30,656 nt of DNA from an uncultured Clostridia bacterium (lineage in GTDB: Bacteria; Bacillota; Clostridia; Christensenellales; CAG-917). Within the stretch, counting starts at the first letter, position 1; each line of letters begins with the position of its first letter. Location: the NCBI GenBank assembly GCA_947629635.1, contig CANREO010000005.1, positions 1 through 30,656 on the forward strand, written 5' to 3'. Positions 5,508-13,958 of this stretch are shown piece by piece. Position numbers and translations under genes: made by a program. The notes under the pieces were generated by a model. The model was not told the origin of the DNA. It ran no database searches and was given only the letters and a program-made list of their open reading frames with translations.

Positions 5508-6710
5508 ATGAGAGTGAAAATATACAAATCCGATATCCATGGTTGCGCGCACGCGCCCGCGTCAAAATCGTTGGCGCATAGATTGCTTATCGCGTCCTAT
5601 TTGGCCGGCAATATTTGCGACGGCGCTTTGGATTGCGACGATGCTGCGGCTACTAAAGATTGTCTTGTCGGGCTTTATGACGGGTGTAGCCTGAATGTGC
5701 GCGAAAGCGGTTCCACTCTCAGGTTTTTATTGCCGATCATAGGGGCATTGGGTCTCAAAGCCGACATTGTGGGCGAGGGTAGGTTGGGGCTACGGCCCTT
5801 AAAAGCGTTGACGGCGACGCTGGAAGCCCACGGAATGCGCATAAAAACTCCACTAGACAGTTGCTTGCCTTTACATACGGAAGGGAAGTTGTGCTCCGGG
5901 CTTTATGAGATCGACGCAACGATAAGTTCTCAATATGTTACGGGCCTGTTGTTTGCCCTGCCGATCTTGCAAGGCGACAGCAGAGTGCGTCTTATGGGCA
6001 AAGCCGCGTCGCAAAGTTATATTGACATTACTCTGAAGGTGCTCAAAGATTTCGGCATAGAAATTGCGAGAGATGCGGACGGTTTCTTTATAAAGGGTGG
6101 GCAGAGATATGTTGCTCCGAATGCATATAAAATCGAAGGAGATTGGTCCTCGGCGGGATATTTGCTCGGGATGGGCGCGCTTTCGGGTGACGTTACGGTC
6201 AAGGGTATATGCCTTGATAGCGCGCAAGGAGATAAGACCGTCGTGAAGCTGCTACGGTATGCCGGGGCTAAATTAGAGTGCGTCGACGACGGCATACGCG
6301 TGTATAAGAGCGAACTTAATGCAATTGAATTTGACGCGATCGATTGTCCCGACGTTGTGCCCGTAATGGCAGCGACGCTTTCATTTGCCAAGGGAGATTC
6401 GCGCATATACGGAGTACATCGTCTCAAAGACAAGGAGAGCGACAGAATAAGGGCTATCATAGATATGCTGTCAAGTTTCGGGTGCGGTGCGGAATATGAA
6501 GACGGCACGCTGATCATCCATGGCGGAGCGCATCACGCCGGCAAGACGGATCCGTACGGCGATCATCGCATTGCCATGAGCGCGGCGGTCATTGCCGCGG
6601 CAACCGACGGTTTGAGCGTCATAGAAAACGCGGAATGCGTTGCAAAGTCATATCCGCGGTTTTGGGAGGACGCAAAGGCATTGGGTATGCGGCTTGAAAT
6701 AGAGGAATAA
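5508..6710 (+). CDS. aroA: 3-Phosphoshikimate 1-carboxyvinyltransferase (EPSP synthase)
   Basis: Transfers the enolpyruvyl group of PEP to shikimate 3-phosphate. The 400-residue protein shows the expected series: HAPASKSLAHRLLIASYL near the N-terminus, ESGSTLRFLLPI, GLRPLKAL, SSQYVTGLLFALP, GDWSSAGYLLGMGAL, CPDVVPVMAA, RLKDKESDRI and DPYGDHRIAMSAAV. It is about 25 residues shorter than the Escherichia coli enzyme. No clear Shine-Dalgarno sequence precedes the ATG at 5508, and a GTG two codons later is an alternative start. The next gene begins two bases after the stop (TAATATG). Confidence 0.96.
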   Translation: MRVKIYKSDIHGCAHAPASKSLAHRLLIASYLAGNICDGALDCDDAAATKDCLVGLYDGCSLNVRESGSTLRFLLPIIGALGLKADIVGEGRLGLRPLKALTATLEAHGMRIKTPLDSCLPLHTEGKLCSGLYEIDATISSQYVTGLLFALPILQGDSRVRLMGKAASQSYIDITLKVLKDFGIEIARDADGFFIKGGQRYVAPNAYKIEGDWSSAGYLLGMGALSGDVTVKGICLDSAQGDKTVVKLLRYAGAKLECVDDGIRVYKSELNAIEFDAIDCPDVVPVMAATLSFAKGDSRIYGVHRLKDKESDRIRAIIDMLSSFGCGAEYEDGTLIIHGGAHHAGKTDPYGDHRIAMSAAVIAAATDGLSVIENAECVAKSYPRFWEDAKALGMRLEIEE

Positions 6711-6711
6711 T

Positions 6712-7782
6712 ATGAGAGCAAATTTCGAAAGAATAAAACTTGAAATTTTCGGGACGTCTCATTCGGATGAAATGAGCGTTCGTTTAGGGGGATTGCCCGG
6801 AAGCGTCGGGATCCCCACTGACAGTGTGTCGCGCATGCTGGACAGACGTCGCGCACGTTCTTGCGCGTGGTCGACGCCCAGGTTGGAAAAGGACGAGGCG
6901 GAATTTATAAGCGGAGTCAAAGTCGATGGCGACATAATGACCGTTGAAGACGAGGTGGCGGCGATCATAAAAAACGGCAACGTCAGACAAGCGGATTATT
7001 CGAATACTATTCCGCGCCCGTCGCATGCCGATTATGCGGCATATGTTCGTGACGGCAAAATAGAGAGCGGCGGCGGAAGATTTTCGGGTAGATTGACTGC
7101 TCCTCTTTGCGTTGCCGGCGCGATAGCGGAAGCTATGCTCGAAAACGAGGGCATCAAAATTTGCGCTTACATACGCTCCATAGGCGATGTAGAACTCGGC
7201 GCTTATGAGGAAGGCATTGACTATGACGCGTTAAAGTCTCGCGATTTTCCTTGTTTGGGGGATGATAAAGAGGCGCTGAGGGTGATATCCGAGGCGGCAG
7301 CTAAGGGGGATAGCGTCGGAGGTACGATAGAGTGCGTAGTGACAGGCGTTAAAGCAGGTGCGATAGGCGAGGCAATGTTCGAAGGCCTCGAAGGCAAAAT
7401 CGCTTATTCCGTATTCGGAGTGCCGGCGGTCAAGGGCGTGGAATTCGGCGACGGCTTTGCGCTTGCACGTCTTCGCGGAAGCAGTGCCAATGACGCTTTT
7501 GAAGTCAAGGACGGACACATTGTCACTTCGACCAACAGGAGCGGAGGAATAAACGGCGGCATAGCAAACGGAATGCCGATTGTGGTGCGCGCCGCGTTGA
7601 GGCCGACTCCTTCGATTTCAATTGCGCAAAAGTCGGTGGATCTTGCAAAAGTAGAGCCGTGCGAATTGATCGTCAAGGGCAGACACGACGCATGTATCGT
7701 GCCTAGAGCCGTGCCGTGTATAGAGAGCGCCGTGGCGCTTGCGGTGCTTGACGAAGCAATAAAGTATAATTTGTTCAAATAG
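6712..7782 (+). CDS. aroC: Chorismate synthase
   Basis: Makes chorismate from EPSP, using reduced FMN. The 356-residue protein shows RRRARSCAWSTPRLEKDE, RPSHADYAAY, GGGRFSGRLTAPLCVAG, STNRSGGINGGIANG, LRPTPSIS and GRHDACIVPRAVP, all family landmarks. The usual first signature GESHG near residue 14 reads GTSHS here; the active-site His is kept but the neighbouring Glu and Gly are not. The second conserved His is in RPSHADY. The gene follows aroA by one base. Its FMN need is a possible, unproven, link to the FMN-controlled riboflavin transporter gene upstream of the operon. Confidence 0.95.
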   Translation: MRANFERIKLEIFGTSHSDEMSVRLGGLPGSVGIPTDSVSRMLDRRRARSCAWSTPRLEKDEAEFISGVKVDGDIMTVEDEVAAIIKNGNVRQADYSNTIPRPSHADYAAYVRDGKIESGGGRFSGRLTAPLCVAGAIAEAMLENEGIKICAYIRSIGDVELGAYEEGIDYDALKSRDFPCLGDDKEALRVISEAAAKGDSVGGTIECVVTGVKAGAIGEAMFEGLEGKIAYSVFGVPAVKGVEFGDGFALARLRGSSANDAFEVKDGHIVTSTNRSGGINGGIANGMPIVVRAALRPTPSISIAQKSVDLAKVEPCELIVKGRHDACIVPRAVPCIESAVALAVLDEAIKYNLFK

Positions 7783-7840
7783 GACTTTAACTGTACAAAA
7801 TTAAACGATAAAGTATTGATTTTAAAATCGGAGCGAAAAT

Positions 7841-8980
7841 ATGGAACTTAATGATTTGAGAAACCGAATAGACAAGATCGACGACCAAATAGCAGAGTTG
7901 TATCGTGAGCGCATGCTGCTTGCCCATGATGTGGCCGAGGCGAAGGCAAAGGACGGATTGCCTATTGTCAATACGGGTCGAGAAAAGGAAATAGTAAACC
8001 GCGTCACTAAAAATATGCCTTCCGAGATAAAGCTATACGGCAAGCAGGTTTTCGATACGCTGTTTGCCACAAGCAAGGCGTATCAGTACAGCGTGTTGGA
8101 TATGCCGTCACCCGTAAAAAAGGACATCGGGGCGGCAATTGCCGAGGGAATAGAGCCATTCCCCGTGCAGGCGAGCGTGGCGTGTCAGGGAGTGAGCGGC
8201 GCATACAGTTGCATCGCCGCCGAAAAACTTTTCCCCATCTCTTCCATATCTTGCTTCAAAACGTGGGACGGCGTATTTTCCGCCGTTGAAAAGGGATTTT
8301 GCGATTTTGGAGTCCTGCCAATCGAAAACAGCACGGTTGGCAGCGTCAACGGGGTCTACGATCTCATGCGAAAACACAGATTTTACATCGCGCGCAGCAT
8401 AAAATTGAGAGTGAAACACTATTTGCTTGCAAAAAAGCACATCGATCCGAAGGACATAAAAGAGATCGTGTCTCATGAGCAAGCGCTCACTCAATGCGCG
8501 GGGCTTTTGAAGGAACTCGGCGACATAAAGATCACTCGTTGCGACAATACGGCGGCGGCAGCGAAGTTTGTGGCGGAGAGCGACAGAGAGGACATTGCAT
8601 GTATTTCGTCCAAGGAGTGCGCCGGCATTTACGGCCTGCATGTGCTGAGATCCGGCGTCAACGACAGCGCGAACAACTATACTCGTTTCATTGCGATATC
8701 CAAAAAATTGAGGATATACGAGGGCGCGAACAGGATCAGCGTTACGGTCAATTTGGCGCACGAGGCGGGCAGCCTCAACAGGTTGCTCAATATGTTTTCG
8801 ACTCTTGGACTTAATCTCACGAAACTCGAATCGAGACCTATACCCGACAGTCCGTTTGAATTTAGTTTTTACTTTGATTTCGAGGCCGACATAACATCGG
8901 GCGAAGTGCAAAATTTACTTGCGGATATTGCCGAAGCGACAGACAATTTCGAGTTTCTGGGCGCATATGAGGAGTTGTAA
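7841..8980 (+). CDS. pheA: Bifunctional chorismate mutase / prephenate dehydratase (P-protein)
   Basis: Converts chorismate to prephenate and then to phenylpyruvate. Residues 1-85 are a helical AroQ-type chorismate mutase (LRNRIDKIDDQIAELYRERM). Residues about 105-285 are the dehydratase, with VACQGVSGAYSCIAAEKLF, GVLPIENSTVGSV and the catalytic motif NNYTRFIAI. Residues about 295-379 are an ACT domain with HEAGSLNRLLNMFSTLGLNL and LESRPIP, the Phe-binding motif of feedback-regulated enzymes. The mutase also feeds tyrA in this operon. A 58-base AT-rich gap precedes it, with CGGAG as ribosome binding site; the gap shows no terminator. Confidence 0.96.
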   Translation: MELNDLRNRIDKIDDQIAELYRERMLLAHDVAEAKAKDGLPIVNTGREKEIVNRVTKNMPSEIKLYGKQVFDTLFATSKAYQYSVLDMPSPVKKDIGAAIAEGIEPFPVQASVACQGVSGAYSCIAAEKLFPISSISCFKTWDGVFSAVEKGFCDFGVLPIENSTVGSVNGVYDLMRKHRFYIARSIKLRVKHYLLAKKHIDPKDIKEIVSHEQALTQCAGLLKELGDIKITRCDNTAAAAKFVAESDREDIACISSKECAGIYGLHVLRSGVNDSANNYTRFIAISKKLRIYEGANRISVTVNLAHEAGSLNRLLNMFSTLGLNLTKLESRPIPDSPFEFSFYFDFEADITSGEVQNLLADIAEATDNFEFLGAYEEL

Positions 8981-8981
8981 G

Positions 8982-10190
8982 ATGTTCGGACTTGTAGGCA
9001 AAAGTCTTCCTCACACACTGTCTCCCGAGATACACGCGATTTTGGGCGACGACCATTACGGGATCTTCGAACTTGAGTCCGAAGAGGAGCTTCGCGCTTT
9101 TATAAGAGATGGCGGCGCAGATGGATTCAACGTGACGATACCTTACAAACAAGCCGTCATGCCCATGTTGGATCAACTTGATGACGAGGCGCGTGCCATA
9201 GGCGCCGTAAACACAGTGGTAAGGCGCGGCGAAAAACTGTACGGCTACAATACGGACATACGCGGAATGCAATATGCGCTTGAGAAGGTCGGCATCATGC
9301 CGAACGGCAGGCACGTGCTTGTGTTGGGCAGCGGCGGAACCTCGCATACGGCGCAATATCTATGTAAAAAACTGGGAGCCGCAAGCATAGATGTCGTATC
9401 GAGGACGGGGAAAATCAATTATGAAAATTGCTATGAACTTCGCGATACGCAGATCATCATAAACACTACGCCCGTAGGCATGTATCCGAATGCCTTTGCG
9501 CGCCCCGTAGAATTGACAAGATTTGAGAGATTGGAAGGAGTTTTCGACGCTGTTTACAATCCTCTCCGAACTTTGCTCATACAGGACGCGCTCAAGTTCG
9601 GCATACGGGCAAACGGGGGGCTAGATATGCTCGTTGAACAGGCGCGTGCCGCGCGTAAGCTGTTTGGCGGAGAGGAAAAGATCGGCGCAGAAGAGGCCTG
9701 TAGGAGGCTTGAAAGGAAACTTGACAATATTGTTCTTATAGGCATGGCGGGCAGCGGCAAGACGTCTATCGGCAGAGAACTTGCTCTTTTGACGGGTCGG
9801 GAGTTCGTGGACACAGACGAGATAGTAGAAAAAGACGTCGGCAAGAGCATACCTCAAATTTTTGCCGAAGGCGGTAATTTTCGAGAGTACGAGAGTCGCG
9901 TCGTAAAAGATGTCTGTTCGGGCTTTGGCAGAGTCATAGCTGTCGGCGGCGGCGCGGTGTTGCGCGAGATAAACCGATTTTATATAAAGAGCAACGCAAA
10001 GGTCGTTTTGATAAGGCGCAATGAGGACGAACTTGCGCTCGAAGGCAGACCGTTATCTGCGGACAGAGATACGGCAAAGAAGTTGTCCAAGGAGCGCGCG
10101 CCCATTTACGAAGGGCTGGCAGACATCCGCATTGACAACGATTCGGATATCCATACAGCGGCAAAAAAAATAGCGGAGGCATTGCTATGA
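8982..10190 (+). CDS. aroEK: Fused shikimate dehydrogenase - shikimate kinase
   Basis: Two successive shikimate-pathway enzymes in one 402-residue chain. Residues 1-245 are shikimate dehydrogenase: LPHTLSPEIH substrate site, FNVTIPYK with catalytic Lys56, GYNTDIRGM with Asp92, nucleotide-binding VLGSGGTSHTA (115-124) and NTTPVGMYP. Residues 248-402 are shikimate kinase: P-loop GMAGSGKTS (254-262), FVDTDEIVEK, FREYESRVV, VGGGAVLRE and GRPLSAD. The ATG at 8982 has GAGGAG seven bases upstream; the frame stays open farther upstream, but only inside pheA. The linker is short, about KIGAEEACRRLERK. It ends with an ATGA overlap into aroQ. The fusion would keep the two activities in equal amount. Confidence 0.95.
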   Translation: MFGLVGKSLPHTLSPEIHAILGDDHYGIFELESEEELRAFIRDGGADGFNVTIPYKQAVMPMLDQLDDEARAIGAVNTVVRRGEKLYGYNTDIRGMQYALEKVGIMPNGRHVLVLGSGGTSHTAQYLCKKLGAASIDVVSRTGKINYENCYELRDTQIIINTTPVGMYPNAFARPVELTRFERLEGVFDAVYNPLRTLLIQDALKFGIRANGGLDMLVEQARAARKLFGGEEKIGAEEACRRLERKLDNIVLIGMAGSGKTSIGRELALLTGREFVDTDEIVEKDVGKSIPQIFAEGGNFREYESRVVKDVCSGFGRVIAVGGGAVLREINRFYIKSNAKVVLIRRNEDELALEGRPLSADRDTAKKLSKERAPIYEGLADIRIDNDSDIHTAAKKIAEALL

Positions 10191-10615
10191 AAAAAGTGTT
10201 GGTCATAAACGGCGTCAACCTAAACATGCTTGGCATACGCGAAAAGCAATTATACGGCGAGCAAAGTTTTGCACAACTCGAAAGGTATATAAAACAGTGT
10301 GCAAAAGAGTTGGGCGTCAAGGTAACGCTCAAGCAGAGCAACCGTGAAGGCGAGATTGTGGAGATGATACAGCTCGCGTACGGTCGCTTCGACGGAATCG
10401 TGATAAATGCCGGCGCGTACACGCATACGTCTATTGCCATTTTGGACGCGCTGAAGGCAGTAGCCATTCCCACCGTCGAGGTGCATCTCACCGATATAAA
10501 TGCGCGAGAGGATTTTCGTCGACTTTCTTATGTCTCTATGGCTGCGGAAAAGACAGTCGCCGGCAAAGGGTTCGAGGGTTACAGAGAGGCGCTTGAATAT
10601 TTCGTGGAAAAATGA
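10187..10615 (+). CDS. aroQ: 3-Dehydroquinate dehydratase, type II
   Basis: Dehydrates 3-dehydroquinate to 3-dehydroshikimate. The 142-residue length and motifs fit the type II family: VINGVNLNMLGIREKQLYG with the catalytic Arg and Tyr loop, QSNREGEIVEMI, INAGAYTHTSIAILDA, PTVEVHLTDINAREDFRRLS and the closing GKGFEGYREAL. It supplies the step otherwise made by aroD, which is absent, and is the last gene of the operon; a strong terminator follows 40 bases later. Confidence 0.95.
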   Translation: MKKVLVINGVNLNMLGIREKQLYGEQSFAQLERYIKQCAKELGVKVTLKQSNREGEIVEMIQLAYGRFDGIVINAGAYTHTSIAILDALKAVAIPTVEVHLTDINAREDFRRLSYVSMAAEKTVAGKGFEGYREALEYFVEK

Positions 10616-10656
10616 GGAGCTATGCTGTAAATAAATTTTCCGAACATATGTATCAA

Positions 10657-10682
10657 AAAACGGCAGTATTCACTGCCGTTTT
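10657..10682. terminator. Bidirectional intrinsic terminator
   Basis: AAAACGGCAGT (10657-10667) and ACTGCCGTTTT (10672-10682) form an 11-pair perfect inverted repeat with a four-base loop. A/T tracts on both sides let it end the aro operon on the plus strand and the DUF4364 gene on the minus strand. Confidence 0.93.
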
Positions 10683-10701
10683 GTATTATTAGCATATGAC
10701 C

Positions 10702-11250
10702 TTATTCGTTGCCTTCTAGCAGGGTGTCTTGAATGAGAGAGTAGGTTGCGGAGGCTTTGTCTATCCAATTTTTGTAAACGTATTTGGCATGTCCCCGATC
10801 GGCGACGACCAGTTTTAGTTCCATAAGCGTGTTCATATCGTTGTTGATGCGCATAATTACTGTATAGGAGCCGTCCGCGTTTTTGGAATAGTCGCAAAAA
10901 TAGGATTGCCTCTTTTTGAATCTCACGCGATTTTTTGTGACATATTCGGTGATCTCGTCGCGGATATGCAGAGGAATGCTCGTATAGAAGATGTTGATGC
11001 AACTCACTCCCGATTGCGTCACGCTGAGCAAATCGTTTTTGGGCAGTTTGAATACAAGATTCGACTCCGTCAGCTCGGACAAATATTGTTTGCATTCCAT
11101 ATAGGAAAGCCACTCGTTTTCCGAGGTGCAGATGTCAAGTATGTTGGCCTCCGAAAGAGGGAACGCCATTTTTTCAAGCACGAACAAGATGACAAGCTTT
11201 TGTTCCTTGCCGTCGAGAGAGGTGCTTAGTGCCACAGGAGTTTCGTACAT
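10702..11250 (-). CDS. DUF4364 family protein, predicted winged-helix regulator
   Basis: A 182-residue protein that I place in the DUF4364 family of Clostridia by its layout: an N-terminal KLVILFVLEKMAFPLSEANILDICTS-type helical part with a winged-helix look (about 15-90), including YLSELTESNLVFKL and LLSVTQSG, followed by a mixed alpha/beta C-terminal part. No catalytic motif is seen. The molecular role of this family is not established; a DNA-binding function is inferred from fold resemblance only. The ribosome binding site AGGCGG lies six bases before the ATG. A 7-base inverted repeat sits 18 bases upstream of the start and could be an operator. It shares a terminator with the convergent aro operon. 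Confidence 0.75.
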   Translation of the reverse strand: MYETPVALSTSLDGKEQKLVILFVLEKMAFPLSEANILDICTSENEWLSYMECKQYLSELTESNLVFKLPKNDLLSVTQSGVSCINIFYTSIPLHIRDEITEYVTKNRVRFKKRQSYFCDYSKNADGSYTVIMRINNDMNTLMELKLVVADRGHAKYVYKNWIDKASATYSLIQDTLLEGNE

Positions 11251-11267
11251 AAATACCGCCTATAAAA

Positions 11268-11288
11268 GTGTATAATAGCAGTATACAC
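11268..11288. promoter_or_regulatory. Inverted repeat, possible operator before DUF4364 gene
   Basis: GTGTATA (11268-11274) and TATACAC (11282-11288) form a perfect 7-base inverted repeat with a 7-base spacer. It contains TATAAT on the plus strand and TATACT/TATTAT on the minus strand, so it overlaps possible -10 elements in both directions. A role as binding site of the adjacent regulator is only a guess. Confidence 0.4.
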
Positions 11289-11518
11289 ATATTACTTTTG
11301 TTTTGCTTTTTTAGCAACAGAAAAAGACAAAAATTTGTCGAAACACAATTTGTTGGGGAACATTATGTCTACCGCCACAACAAGGGGCGGGACCGGGAAA
11401 GGCGGCTGGGACTTTGCGCGTCACTCGTTGCGAATTTTTTACAGGGCTAAATCGAATCGCGCTTTTGAAAAAAGCAAAATTTTGCCGAATTTCAATGACT
11501 GCAATTTACGCTTGAATA
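11289..11518 (+). other. Intergenic stretch with GC-rich block and weak terminator-like hairpin
   Basis: This part of the 388-base gap before the PEP carboxykinase gene holds an AT-rich start, then a distinctly GC-rich block (about 11365-11430). After it comes an imperfect hairpin TTTGCGCG/CGTTGCGAA (11413-11434, one bulge and two G-U pairs) running into six T (11435-11440). An open frame crosses it but overlaps the start of the next gene and matches no family I know. A short RNA ending near 11440 is possible. It resembles no riboswitch I recognise. Confidence 0.35.
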
Positions 11519-11545
11519 TTGACATTATATATCAAATTATAGTAT
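11519..11545 (+). promoter_or_regulatory. Probable promoter of the PEP carboxykinase gene
   Basis: TTGACA (11519-11524) followed after 15 bases by TAGTAT (11540-11545), within a strongly AT-rich stretch about 95 bases ahead of the start codon. The -35 is perfect but the spacing is short, so the -10 assignment is tentative. Confidence 0.5.
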
Positions 11546-11638
11546 CATTTCATACGGACGGCAAATACATATGTTATGCGTTCGCCGCAAAAAATCAAAA
11601 TAAAATTTGTGTGAAACATCACATACGGAGGTATAGTA

Positions 11639-13408
11639 ATGCAATTTCTCAGCAAGGGCGTTGAAAAATTTGTGAACGACAGCATAGAGCTTTGTCAACC
11701 CGACAAAGTTATGCTCATCGACGGCAGCGAAGAGCAACTCAATGCGTTGCGCGCGGAGGCTGTGGCTACGGGAGAGATGATCAAGCTTAATGAGGAGCTG
11801 TTGCCCGGATGCTATCTGCATCGCACCAAGCCCAACGATGTGGCGCGCGTTGAGGGACGCACCTTTATTTGCACCGAAAAACAGGAGACGGCCGGCCCCA
11901 CCAACAATTGGATGCAAAAAGACGAGGCTTACAAGATGCTCAGAGACATCTACCGCGGAGCGATGAAGGGGCGCACTATGTATATCATCCCTTACAGCAT
12001 GGGCGCTGTCGGATCGCCGTTCTCTAAGATCGGCATAGAGCTGACGGACTCGATTTACGTCGTTCTGAACATGAACATCATGACAAGAGTAGGACAAAAG
12101 GTACTCGATCAACTCGGCTCAAGCGATGACTTTGTACGCGGACTGCACGCCAAGGCCGACGTCGACGCGGAAAAGAGATATATATGTCAATTCCCCGAAG
12201 ACAACACCATTATGTCCGTCAACTCCGCATATGGCGGCAACGTTTTGCTCGGCAAAAAATGCTTTGCGTTGCGCATAGCTTCCTATCAGGGTTGGCACGA
12301 AGGATGGATGGCAGAGCATATGCTCATTCTCGGTCTCGAAAAGCCGAATGGCGAGACAAAATACATTGCGGCGGCATTCCCGTCCGCATGCGGCAAAACA
12401 AACCTCGCTATGCTCATACCTCCCGAAGAATTTGCAAAGAGAGGATATAAGATTCATACCGTCGGCGACGACATAGCGTGGATAAGGATCGGAAAGGACG
12501 GCAGAATGTACGCCATCAACCCGGAAAACGGGTTCTTCGGAGTTGCGCCGGGCACAAACGTCAAATCAAATCCCAATGCTTTGGCGTCCACAAGAAAAAA
12601 TACGATTTTCACAAACGTTTGCCACAACCTTGAAAACAATACGGTTTGGTGGGAGGGATTGGACAAAAATCCGCCTAAGAAGGCAATCGATTGGCAAGGC
12701 AATCCTTGGGGGCCCGAGGAGCAAGCCGCCGGCATAAAGGGCGCGCACCCCAATTCCAGGTTTACGGCGCCGACGATCAACTGCCCGTGTTTGTCCGACG
12801 AATTTGAAAATCCTCAAGGCGTGCCGCTCGACGCAATCGTATTCGGCGGCAGACGTGCAAAAACGGCTCCTTTGGTATACGAAGCGCGCGATTGGAACCA
12901 CGGCGTGTTTGTCGGCTCGATTATGGCGTCCGAAACAACGGCCGCAGCTTCGGGCGCGGTCGGCGTAGTCCGTCGCGATCCTATGGCGATGTTGCCATTC
13001 TGCGGCTATCACATGGCCGATTACTTTGCACATTGGATAGAGATGGGCAAAAAAGTCAAACATCAACCCAAAATCTTCAATGTCAACTGGTTCCGCACCG
13101 ACGAGGAGGGACACTTCCTTTGGCCGGGATTCGGCGACAATATGCGCGTGCTTGATTGGATAATCCGTCGTACGGAAGGCACGGCTAAAGCCGTCGAAAC
13201 GCCTATCGGCTATGTGCCCGATCCCGCCGATATCAATATCAACGGATTGGATATGACGGAAGCCGATATCGCAAACTTGCTCTCCGTTGACAAGGAGCTT
13301 TGGAGACAGGATGCAGAGGGTATCGAAGAATTTTACAAGAAGTTCGGCGATAAGTTGCCTAAAGAATTGAGGCATGAGCTCGATGTTCTCGAAAACAATC
13401 TTAGATAA
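11639..13408 (+). CDS. pckG: Phosphoenolpyruvate carboxykinase (GTP)
   Basis: Interconverts oxaloacetate plus GTP and PEP plus CO2 plus GDP, at the branch between the TCA-acid pool and glycolysis. The 589-residue protein belongs to the GTP-dependent class: RTYVxP-like RTMYIIPYSMGAVGSP near 112-127, NSAYGGNVLLGKKCFALRI, and the P-loop FPSACGKTNLAML (247-259) with the class-specific reactive Cys251. Also present are the metal/nucleotide motif VGDDIAWI, PENGFFGVAPGT and NCPC. It is slightly shorter than the typical 600-620. ACGGAGG precedes the ATG. It is a single-gene unit between a promoter and a strong terminator. It could supply PEP, which the aro operon uses twice, but this link is only metabolic reasoning. 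Confidence 0.97.
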   Translation: MQFLSKGVEKFVNDSIELCQPDKVMLIDGSEEQLNALRAEAVATGEMIKLNEELLPGCYLHRTKPNDVARVEGRTFICTEKQETAGPTNNWMQKDEAYKMLRDIYRGAMKGRTMYIIPYSMGAVGSPFSKIGIELTDSIYVVLNMNIMTRVGQKVLDQLGSSDDFVRGLHAKADVDAEKRYICQFPEDNTIMSVNSAYGGNVLLGKKCFALRIASYQGWHEGWMAEHMLILGLEKPNGETKYIAAAFPSACGKTNLAMLIPPEEFAKRGYKIHTVGDDIAWIRIGKDGRMYAINPENGFFGVAPGTNVKSNPNALASTRKNTIFTNVCHNLENNTVWWEGLDKNPPKKAIDWQGNPWGPEEQAAGIKGAHPNSRFTAPTINCPCLSDEFENPQGVPLDAIVFGGRRAKTAPLVYEARDWNHGVFVGSIMASETTAAASGAVGVVRRDPMAMLPFCGYHMADYFAHWIEMGKKVKHQPKIFNVNWFRTDEEGHFLWPGFGDNMRVLDWIIRRTEGTAKAVETPIGYVPDPADININGLDMTEADIANLLSVDKELWRQDAEGIEEFYKKFGDKLPKELRHELDVLENNLR

Positions 13409-13413
13409 ATATT

Positions 13414-13444
13414 AAAAAAGCGGTGCGACAGCGCCGCTTTTTTT
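13414..13444. terminator. Bidirectional intrinsic terminator between pckG and spmB
   Basis: GCGGTGC (13420-13426) pairs with GCGCCGC (13431-13437) around a GACA loop, flanked by six A on the left and seven T on the right. It can end both pckG and the convergent spmA-spmB transcript. Confidence 0.93.
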
Positions 13445-13451
13445 ATACCTT

Positions 13452-13958
13452 TCACATGACTCTGCAGAGCGCGCATGCGACAACGGTCCCCAAAAATGTA
13501 CAAAACAATGCCACGGGGATGGCATAACGCAATTTCTTTGCTTTGCATGCGGAGAAGTAAACAGCCGATATATAAAATATAGTTTCCGTTGCGCCCGAAA
13601 TGACTGCAGCGCAACGCGCCGGATAACTATCTACGCCGTACTCGCCTATTATGCTTTCCAAAAGCGCGATCGTGCCATTGCCCGAAAGTGGCACGAGCAG
13701 AATAATTTCCGTAATTTCCGACGGTATGCCGAGATAACTCAGCGGAGTGCGGAGCCATTCGGAAATTTGTTGTGATATTCCGCTCGCTTTGAAAGCGGCA
13801 AGACAAACGAATATTGCCGCGATATACGGAAATATTGTCTTTGTCAATTGGAGGCTCTCTTTTGCTCCGCCCAAAAAACAATCGTAAACTTTTACGCGTT
13901 TAAGTATGCAAAAAACTATAAGCAATATCAACAGAACAGGGAGGATATATTTGCTCAT
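13452..13958 (-). CDS. spmB: Spore maturation protein B
   Basis: Integral membrane protein of the nucleoside-recognition/gate family that, with SpmA, affects spore core dehydration in Bacillus. The 168 residues contain several membrane segments and the family core IPSEITEIILLVPLSGNGTI, then GVDSYPARCAAVISGATETI and FYISAVYF. The start overlaps the end of spmA by four bases (ATGA), so the two are translated together. Its presence suggests a spore-forming organism or recent ancestry from one. Confidence 0.93.
   Translation of the reverse strand: MSKYILPVLLILLIVFCILKRVKVYDCFLGGAKESLQLTKTIFPYIAAIFVCLAAFKASGISQQISEWLRTPLSYLGIPSEITEIILLVPLSGNGTIALLESIIGEYGVDSYPARCAAVISGATETIFYISAVYFSACKAKKLRYAIPVALFCTFLGTVVACALCRVM

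Noticed and set aside
7783..7840. Possible internal promoter or terminator between aroC and pheA
   Set aside because: Only a short AT palindrome GATTTTAAAATC is visible; there is no convincing -35/-10 pair or GC-rich stem with T-run.
11335..11664. 109-codon ORF upstream of pckG
   Set aside because: Overlaps the pckG start and its ribosome binding site and matches nothing I know; the GC-rich part is more likely non-coding.
12566..13375. 269-codon minus-strand ORF opposite pckG
   Set aside because: Lies entirely inside a clear PEP carboxykinase gene and shows no family features.
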